Shown piece by piece: positions 57,385 through 64,000 of a DNA stretch of 64,000 nucleotides. Numbering within the stretch: position 1 is the first letter of the stretch; every line of letters begins with the position of its first letter. Under the pieces are notes generated by a model that saw only the letters and a list, made by a program, of their open reading frames with translations, was not told where the DNA came from and did not search any database. The translations under genes were made by a program, and so were the position numbers. This DNA comes from Tupaia tana (lineage: Eukaryota; Chordata; Mammalia; Scandentia; Tupaiidae): NCBI GenBank assembly GCA_026018925.1, contig JAKSZU010000016.1, positions 31,090,877-31,154,876 on the forward strand, written 5' to 3'.

Positions 57385-57655
57385 ATTAGCTCATTACTGT
57401 GTTGTTAACAGAAAATACCTGGAAATTAGGTGATTTATAAAGATAGAAGCTTATTCAACTCACAGTTTGGGATTCTAGCATCTGGGAGCCCAGAGTCTTT
57501 GTTCTGGTCTCATTCCCTCTCCTTATAAATCAACCAGAACACAGACATGATGGCCCCACCCTCATTACCTTCATTCTAATCTCTTCCACCAAATCCTGCT
57601 TTTCAATATCATAATTAAATCAAGCTTCATCCTCTAAATCTTATTACAATAGCTC
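57385..57655 (-). repeat. MaLR-type LTR remnant
   Basis: TGTATTAGCTCATTACTGTG, TCAACTCACAGTTTGGGATT, CCCACCCTCATTACC and CTAATCTCTTCCACCAAATC match reverse-strand LTR order. Old, non-coding. Confidence 0.6.
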
Positions 57656-58476
57656 AGCGCATGAAGTTTGGATGTATTTAAACTATAGCGGTGATTTTTA
57701 AAGTTCTAGAGCAATTTTTTTTGGACAATAAAGTCATGTTGACCGTTTCGCTTAAAAAAATAATTTGAAATCCCATAAAAAATGTCTCCTGAATCAAAGA
57801 GAGAACCATCCTTGTCCTTTTAAAACAGTTGATATTTGCCTTTGGGAAGACCACTCTGGTACAGGTGGAAAAATTGGTTGAATGACTGTAGAAGTTTAGA
57901 AGAAGCTAAGGTCCTACTTTGTCAGGCAATCAATCTACAGATAAAACTTAAAACAATCTCTGACTTGTGAAACTCACAGTCAAAAAAGAGGAGGCAGACT
58001 ATTATAAAAAGCATTAAAAAAAGTAAAGTATGTACTGTATTAATAGTAATAATTAAAAGGGATAAAATATACTAAAAGATAAAGAGAATTCAAGTTCTGA
58101 GTATAGAAGGAAGGTTCTAGTTTTAAATAATATGGTCATTGAAAAAAACACATTGGAAAAGGCACTTGAATGATACGAATTGGAAATTCATATATTTTGG
58201 AGAATGGCTAGAACAGTAGACATAAAGCCATTTCATGTTTGACATGCTGGAGAAATAGTACGTAGACTTAAATGACTAAAGAGAAATGATAAGGTAATCG
58301 AATAATAGGAGATGAGGTAGGAAGGTTAGTGAGATCCTAATTGTGTAAGAGCATCTGGATTTTGTAAATCTTTTAATTTTTACTTTGAGTGAAATGGGTA
58401 GGCAGTGGAATATTTTGGGCAGAAAGTGATATGATCATTCCTATGCTTTAAAAAGAGCATTCTAAGAACTTTGTTG

Positions 58477-58795
58477 AAATTAAACTCTGGAAGGATCAGC
58501 AGACGGTGCAATGGTTATGTTGCTGGACTTTCATGTAGTTGACCATGGTTTGAATCCCAGACTGTTTGGCTTAAAACTCACGCCAGGTGCCTGTGAGTGT
58601 GTCCCCAAAATCCCAAGAGGAGAATGGAGGAGAAGGGATTGTGGTGTGGCCATCTCCTCTGAGGGGTGATTTTCTGCTTTCTGTCTCTCTGTTCCTCTCT
58701 GTCTCTCTGGTGAGTGCACAGGCCCTATAACAAAAACCTTTCTACAAAATAAATAAATAAATGAATAAAAATTAAAAAAAAATTAAACTCTGGAA
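58477..58795 (+). repeat. Type A SINE with perfect 16-bp TSD
   Basis: TSD AAATTAAACTCTGGAA at 58477-58492 and 58780-58795. Head GGATCAGCAGACGGTGC, B-box region GGTTTGAATCCC, end CCTATAACAAAAACC, AAATAAATAAATAAATGAA tail. Confidence 0.92.
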
Positions 58796-58797
58796 TG

Positions 58798-59060
58798 ATT
58801 CAGACCTGTAGCCTACTGGCTAAGAGAGCAGAATCTCACATGGCTGACTGCAGTTTGAATCCCAGCCCTGGCTACTTAAAAAACCTAGTAGATGGATGTG
58901 TGCACATTTGCAAAATCCTGACAGGATGGGAAGACAAAGCAGAAGAGATTGCAGTATGACCATGCCCCATTTGGGGGGGGGATGTTTTCTTCCTCCCTTC
59001 CATTCCATGCAGGGTACATGCTCTCTGGAATTGAAAGATTTAAAAAGAAACAAGTGATGG
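58798..59060 (+). repeat. Type A-related SINE, old
   Basis: GACCTGTAGCCTACTGGC head, TTTGAATCCCAGCCCTGG, AATCCTGACAGGATGGGAAG and a GGGGGGGGGATG run. Same subfamily as 42355-42620. Confidence 0.75.
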
Positions 59061-59220
59061 AAGGGCAGACTAGATGGTAGCAATGAAGGTAATAAGAAGC
59101 GTGAGACCATGACTCTATTCTGAAGGTAAAGACAATGTGATCATTCAGTATCTTGGATGAGAAGGTGAGAGAGAAAGAAGACTCAGTGATGTTTTCAAGT
59201 CTTTCTCTCTAACAAGTCAT

Positions 59221-59438
59221 TTATTTAATTTTCTTCTTAAAAGAATTAATAAATTAAATCAAATTAAATTAATTAATTAATTAATTTAAATTTGACCAGA
59301 GAGAGACAGAGTGAGAGAGAGAGAAAGAGAAAGTGAGAAAGAGAGCCATGAGATCTAATACTTGAACAGTGGTTGGCTATGTGAAAGTCCAGTTCCCTTT
59401 ACCAGCATGCCACCTGCCAGACCCTTAATTTAATTTTC
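59221..59438 (-). repeat. Type B SINE with TSD
   Basis: TSD TTATTTAATTTTC (59221-59233) and TTAATTTAATTTTC (59425-59438). The AT-rich tail (AATTAATTAATTAATT) makes the exact edges soft. Confidence 0.85.
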
Positions 59439-59907
59439 AATGCACTATCTTTACTGTTCAATCTGAGTTTCCTAATTGCCTTGTCTATAACTTTTCAGCT
59501 CCAGGATCACAATCTTTCAGGGAAGTCCCTTAAGCCGCCAGTCAACATTTCCAAAATACAGCTTAGAGTATCTTGGAGAATAAGAAATCAAATAAGGTAA
59601 GAGCCAAAATGTGACCATGTGACTGGTAACCAGAAGTTCATTTGTGATCTTTTCAAGAGCAGTTTCAAACAATTGATCAGCTGGGACTCCAGATAGTGTG
59701 CTGAAACAATCCCCCAAGGGGAGATCAAGAATTAGACATAATAAGAATAATCAATAATTAGAATTAAAATTTTAAGAATATAAAAAGGATAGACAGTTAT
59801 TTTGTTTTGTTTTCTTTGTTTTTGTTTTTGTTTTTGCTTTGTTTTGGTCTTGTCTAGTTTGGGGGCAGATTTCCAAACCCTTATTAAGGGAGTAGTTAAT
59901 AATTTTA
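59439..59907. other. Unassigned DNA
   Basis: No gene or repeat recognised; (GTTTTT)-like runs near 59810-59840. Confidence 0.45.
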
Positions 59908-60185
59908 GAGGACCAGCAGATGGTGTAATGGTTATGTCACTGGACTCCCATGTAGTCGACCGCGGTTCAAGTCCCGGACCCAGTGACTTAAACTCGCACC
60001 AGGTGTGTGTGCGTGTGTGCCCAAGATCCTGAGAGGTGGTGTGGCCATTCCCCTCTGGGGGGGGGGGGTGATTTCTTGCTTTCTGTCTCTCTGTTTCTCT
60101 GTTTTTCTGGCAAGTGCACATGACCTATAGCAAAAACAAAAACAAAAACAAAAACAAAAACAAAACTCTCCCCCCCAAAAAAAAT
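59908..60185 (+). repeat. Type A SINE with internal deletion and (AAAAAC)n tail
   Basis: GAGGACCAGCAGATGG head; B-box region GGTTCAAGTCC. The segment between CCTGAGAG and GTGGTGTGGCC, about 24 bp in other copies, is missing. A run of 12 G lies at 60057-60068, and the end carries tandem AAAAAC units. Confidence 0.88.
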
Positions 60186-60461
60186 TAGAAAGAAAAGGTA
60201 TTACTTATGAAGTAAGGAATCCCAGAAAGGGGTGTTAGTAGGAGGTACAAGGGGTACAAGGTAGAGATTTGACAATGTCTGAATAGATACATGTCACGTT
60301 TTATCCTTCAAAACTTGAAAATGACATATGTGAAACAGATAAAATACAATATTTATGATTACTTGTTTTTTTTATAGGAGAAGACTTTGATAATTCCCAA
60401 TTTGTGCTTTTATGAGTAGAAGATTTAAGAAAACATTCAACTAAATATTTTTCAGTATCTT
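60186..60461. other. Unassigned DNA
   Basis: No gene or repeat recognised. Confidence 0.45.
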
Positions 60462-60585
60462 CAAAAGGTTCATAGAAATGTGCATTATGAGAATTCTACA
60501 CACCAATTTCAAATTTTTGCAGCAAAATAAACTTGTACTTTAATTTCACTTTTTTCACAAGTTATTTGAAGTCCTCTTATATTTT
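60462..60585. mobile_element. Miniature element, family 2
   Basis: AAGGTTCATAGAAATGTGCA at the left, TTTTTGCAGCAAAATAAACT in the middle, TTTTTTCACAAGTTATTTGA at the right. Confidence 0.65.
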
Positions 60586-61112
60586 TGTGTCTTTGCTAAG
60601 CTACAGTTGAAGCAACTTCCACTCTGCTGTATAATCCCTTTAAATAAGTTGGATCATTTCCGGTTACTTTGTCCTCATCCATTTATTGGGCTAACTCTAT
60701 GCACATCTCTCCAGAGAGTTCAGAAGCAAATAAATGCCTCACTTTCCAATGATATTACCACCTTTCTCTGGAAAATTCACTACCCAGTATCTTCAATTTA
60801 TGTTTCCTCACTTTTCCTTTCTTGTTAAGTTATTCAAATCACTTCTATCCCCACACGTCCTCCATTGAGTAAATACTGACAACTTTGTTTCACGTTTTAT
60901 TGAAAGAAAGAAAAATAGAAGTAAGTGACAGGTCCTCCTCATCCTCCCATGAGAAAATTTATGCCAGGGGCCACATCTGCTTTTATCTTCTCGTTTGGCC
61001 TACAGTAATCTGGAGTCCGCCATAATAAGCTTCTCAAATATTTCACCCCTTAGACTATTTTAAATGATGTTCCAACTTCTTGCTTTCTTCCAAAGCAGTC
61101 AAGTCAGCATTT
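60586..61112. other. Unassigned DNA
   Basis: No gene; perhaps heavily decayed LINE-2, not called. Confidence 0.4.
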
Positions 61113-61313
61113 AAAATATTCTATAATTGGGCTAGCAGGTGGTATGGTGATTAAAGCACTGGACTCCCACATGGTCAACCATGGTGTGAGACCCGGACCT
61201 GGTGGCTCACTTTCTCACTTTCCCTTGCTCACTGGTGAGTCCTTTAGTAAATTAAAATAATAATAATAAACAAATAGTAAAATAATTCTTAAAAAGGAAA
61301 ACATTCTATACTT
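61113..61313 (+). repeat. Type B SINE with TSD
   Basis: TSD AAAATATTCTATAATT (61113-61128) and AAAACATTCTATACTT (61298-61313), two mismatches. Head GGGCTAGCAGGTGGTATG, AATAATAATAATAAAC tail. Confidence 0.88.
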
Positions 61314-61805
61314 TTCCAATTATTTTTTAATAAAAGGTTTTGAGCTATTATTTTATTATTTATTACTATTTTTAATACATTCTATTTCCTTTTTTAGCTT
61401 ACAAAGTGAATATTTCATTATGTTAGCACTTCTCCCTAGTCCAGTTGGTTAAACTATAAAATATCTTTAACAGATAATACCACCTTTCTATGTTCCATCG
61501 ATGCTTTGTCTTCCTATTTTTCTTCTAAATGTTCTTCTTCAGGCCCTACTCTTCCACACACACTATATCTGGTATTTACACCCATTTATTGTGTTTGTAT
61601 ATCCTTTAGTCAATCAATTTCATTCATAGAGTGCGGACATTCAGTATATATTAAATGGGGACATGCAATGTCTCTCCTTCATATCCTAGCTTGCCTCACT
61701 CAGCAGTAAATCGCCATCTGTGGATCCCGAGCTTTATTTTTACCTTAAGTTACCTTCACATTTCTTTGCTTTCTCTCTAAATTAGAATTTTTTCCAGTTG
61801 AAATT
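61314..61805. other. Unassigned DNA
   Basis: No gene or repeat recognised. Confidence 0.45.
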
Positions 61806-62110
61806 AAGAAATCAATAAAAAATTTGGGACCAGCAGTTGGTGTAATGGCTATGTCGCTGGACTCCCATGTAGTTGATCGCAGTTTGAATCCTGGAACCGG
61901 AGGCTTAAACTTATGCCAGGAATGTGTTCATGCATGTCCAAGATCCCAAGAGGAGAATGGAGGAGAAGGGATTGTGGTGTGGCCATCCCCCCTTGGGGGT
62001 GATTTCTCACTTTCTTTCTCTGTCTTTCTTGTGAGCACACATGCCCTATAGCAAAAACCTCTCCAAAAAAAAAAAAAAATAGAAAGAAAAGAAAAAGAAA
62101 TCAACTAAAA
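61806..62110 (+). repeat. Type A SINE with TSD
   Basis: TSD AAGAAATCAATAAAA (61806-61820) and AAGAAATCAACTAAA (62096-62110). Head GGGACCAGCAGTTGGTG, B-box region GTTTGAATCCT, CCTATAGCAAAAACC end. Confidence 0.9.
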
Positions 62111-62329
62111 TGTATGTAAACAAGAAAGAATATTGTCTCATGGAATTATAGAATTCCAAAGGAAATATTGGTTTCACATGGAGTTTGGTGCCACAGATCA
62201 ACAATATCACAAGGATTTCATTTCTTTCCTTTACCTCACTTTGAGTACAATGTTCTAACTTTTTGCATGTTAGCAAAATGACTTTCCCGCAACAATATGC
62301 ATTACTAGCTTCCTAATTTCATTTAGTAG
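62111..62329. other. Unassigned DNA
   Basis: No gene or repeat recognised. Confidence 0.45.
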
Positions 62330-62790
62330 ATGTAGGACATTTATTATCTCACAGTTTTTGTGTTTTAGAAATCCAGTTGAAGTTTAGTTGGAAACATCTG
62401 GGCAATGCCTCTCATGAAGTTGTTGTTAGGCTGTCGATTAGAGATTCAGTGTCATCTGAAAGTTAAGATGGAGGAAGATCACTTTCAAGTTAATTTTTAT
62501 GGTTGAGAGTTTAGTATTTCATAGTATGGTGACTGGAGTCCTTTCTTAGGTTACTATAATGTGGGACTTCTCCTGAAATAGCTAATAAAAGAAGCAAGAG
62601 ATAGAAAAAAGAAAGCAAACAAGATGGAAGTCAGTATTTTTGTAACCTAATCTCAGAAGTCACATCCTGTCAGGTTTGCTATATCCCATTTGTTGGAAGC
62701 AAGCCAATAGACCCAGCTCATACTCAAGAAGAAGGTATTACACAAGGCTATGAATACCAGGAGACAGGGTCATTGAAATCCTATGTAAAA
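62330..62790 (-). repeat. LTR-like old repeat
   Basis: TTTATTATCTCACAGTTTTT, AAGATGGAAGTCAGTATTTT, ACCTAATCTCAGAAGTCACA and GCTATGAATACCAGGAGACA in order; same family as 32340-32800. Non-coding. Confidence 0.55.
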
Positions 62791-63169
62791 TTGCCTAGTA
62801 TATGACAACTTGGACTTTAGTCTTTTTATCTTCCCTCTTTTGCTGATACCATGTATTGCCTTGCTATCACATTACTTACATGTTTAACTCTCAAAATTTA
62901 TACGGAAAGGTTGGGCCTCTCATCAGACCCCTGTTTGAAATCTTTACCGAGCTGTATTACTAGGTCTCAACATTACCATATTTAAACAAAATGTTTTATT
63001 TTATTATCTCCTATACTTCAAGTCTTCCAAATATTGTTTGTTTTGTTTTGTTTTCTTACTAAAATTTTCCATCTTGGCAAATGATGTCATCTAGTCTTTC
63101 AGGTCAGGCAATAGGAAATTATTTTTGACTTTTTTTCCCCCCTCACCTATTATTTCATTCTATCACTAA
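62791..63169. other. Unassigned DNA
   Basis: No gene or repeat recognised. Confidence 0.4.
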
Positions 63170-63590
63170 ACTTCATCAACTGTAACTTCAAAGCTATTAT
63201 GTTTTCTGGTGACTAAAAGAGCTTCTCAGTATGTTTATACATTTCCTTCCTTGTTCTGTTGCAATCTGTTCTTAGCAGCAAATATATGACCGTTCGACAG
63301 TATAAATAAGAGCATATCCTATTCCTTTCTAAGTCTGCAGACTCTTGCTTGATCTGGTCTCTTCCTGCTTCCCAACCTTGTCTCACACAGCTTTCTTTCT
63401 TTCTGAATTCCAATGACACCTGGACTTCTTTTAGTTCCTGGAATCCTCTAGGTTTAGAAGATTTTTCCCAGAGCTTGCCTGACTAGTTCCTGGTCTACCT
63501 TCAGGGATGTCCTGCAGGACCATTCATACTTAATATTCTGAATGACCGCACTTTTCTCTTCATAGCACTTATAATTAGTAAACTACAGGT
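63170..63590 (+). repeat. LINE-2 remnant
   Basis: CTCTTGCTTGATCTGGTCTC, TTTAGTTCCTGGAATCCTCT and CTCTTCATAGCACTTATAAT follow the LINE-2 3' region. The terminal repeat itself is not visible. Confidence 0.6.
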
Positions 63591-63823
63591 AAGAACAGCC
63601 AAAGTCTGTATTCTATGCCTATCAATACCTAGCTAGCATTATGCCTAATGTACAAGGCTTTGTAGATAACTTCAACAATGTATAGAAGTAACTGCCAAAG
63701 AGGCCATCCCAAATCCTGATAACATCCTGTCTTGTATTTTCCAATTTACTAACCCTGATCATAATTATTCTTAATTTATTGTTTCAATACTGTGTTTAAA
63801 TATGTACACTGCTCTTTTTTTTA
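63591..63823. other. Unassigned DNA
   Basis: No gene or repeat recognised. Confidence 0.4.
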
Positions 63824-64000
63824 TTCTTTTTTTTTTTTTTTTTTGGAGAGGTTTTTCACTATAGGGCGCGTGCGCTCGCCAGACAGACAGAGAGAGACAT
63901 AGAGACAGAAAGCGAGAAATCACCCCCCAGAGGGGATGGTCATGCCGCAATCCCTTCTCCTCCATTCTCCTCTTGGGATCTTGGGCACGCATGCACACAC
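63824..64000 (-). repeat. Young type A SINE cut by window edge
   Basis: Reverse-strand T run, then GGGCGCGTGCGCTCGCC, CCCCCCAGAGGGGATGG and GGATCTTGGGCACGCATGC. CpG-rich. The tRNA-like head lies beyond 64000. Confidence 0.93.

Larger units (their letters stand above)
57870..59215 (+). repeat. Ancient mammalian repeat, interrupted by two SINEs
   Basis: The block at 58340-58490 (GGCAGTGGAATATTTTGGGC, AAGTGATATGATCATTCC) appears to continue after the SINEs (TATCTTGGATGAGAAGGTGA). Same order as a common old mammalian repeat whose name I do not recall. Confidence 0.35.

Noticed and set aside
1-64000. CRISPR-like array from many regularly similar repeats
   Set aside because: The repeats are dispersed, in both orientations, of SINE type with TSDs and A tails, not short repeats with unique spacers.
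1-64000. A previously undescribed multi-gene system
   Set aside because: No genes were found; the content is explained by repeats and unassigned non-coding DNA.

Overview
The window looks like a gene-free stretch of a placental mammal's nuclear genome, either intergenic or deep intronic. It is AT-rich, microsatellite-rich and packed with interspersed repeats. No open reading frame longer than about 150 codons exists, and the longest ones run through repeats. I found no exon series, intact RNA gene, CpG-island promoter, CRISPR array or prokaryotic feature. MIR, LINE-2, MaLR-type LTRs and decayed LINE-1 3' ends point to a placental mammal. The recent repeats are tRNA-headed SINEs, with no Alu, B1/B2, CAN, ERE, BovA, VES or rabbit C element seen. 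The SINE head resembles what I remember of the tRNA-derived SINEs of colugos (Dermoptera). That species guess is tentative, because a RepeatMasker run would be needed to settle it.

Three lineage-specific SINE types dominate. Type A is about 265 bp: a tRNA-like head with RNA polymerase III A and B boxes, a GC-rich middle, a CT-rich stretch, a CCTATAGCAAAAACC-type end and an A tail. Type B has the same kind of head but a short CT-rich body and an AAATAA/AATAAT tail. Type C has a different body containing GACTGAGGCTGG and ends near TCTCTTTTCATG. Many copies have clear target-site duplications (TSDs). Their state ranges from CpG-rich and almost undamaged (13104, 25281, 53034, 63824) to barely recognisable.

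Layout: 0-6 kb is mostly single-copy DNA with MIR and LINE-2 remnants. 6-22 kb is dense in SINEs, with an LTR at 16.6 kb and a tiny U2 snRNA insertion at 21.1 kb. 22-26 kb holds a LINE-1 ORF2/3' UTR remnant between two copies of an unidentified repeat. 28-38 kb has SINE clusters, several palindromic DNA-transposon miniatures and a Tigger-like element. 38-53 kb is sparser, with long SINE-free stretches. 53-54.3 kb is an LTR carrying two SINEs. 55-58.4 kb is SINE-poor. 58-64 kb again has SINEs and ends inside one.

There are no genes here that work together. The interesting content is retrotransposition history: target sites hit twice, tailless retropseudogenes, palindromic miniature elements, and SINE-free stretches that may be conserved regulatory DNA. 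I saw no sign of a novel biological system.
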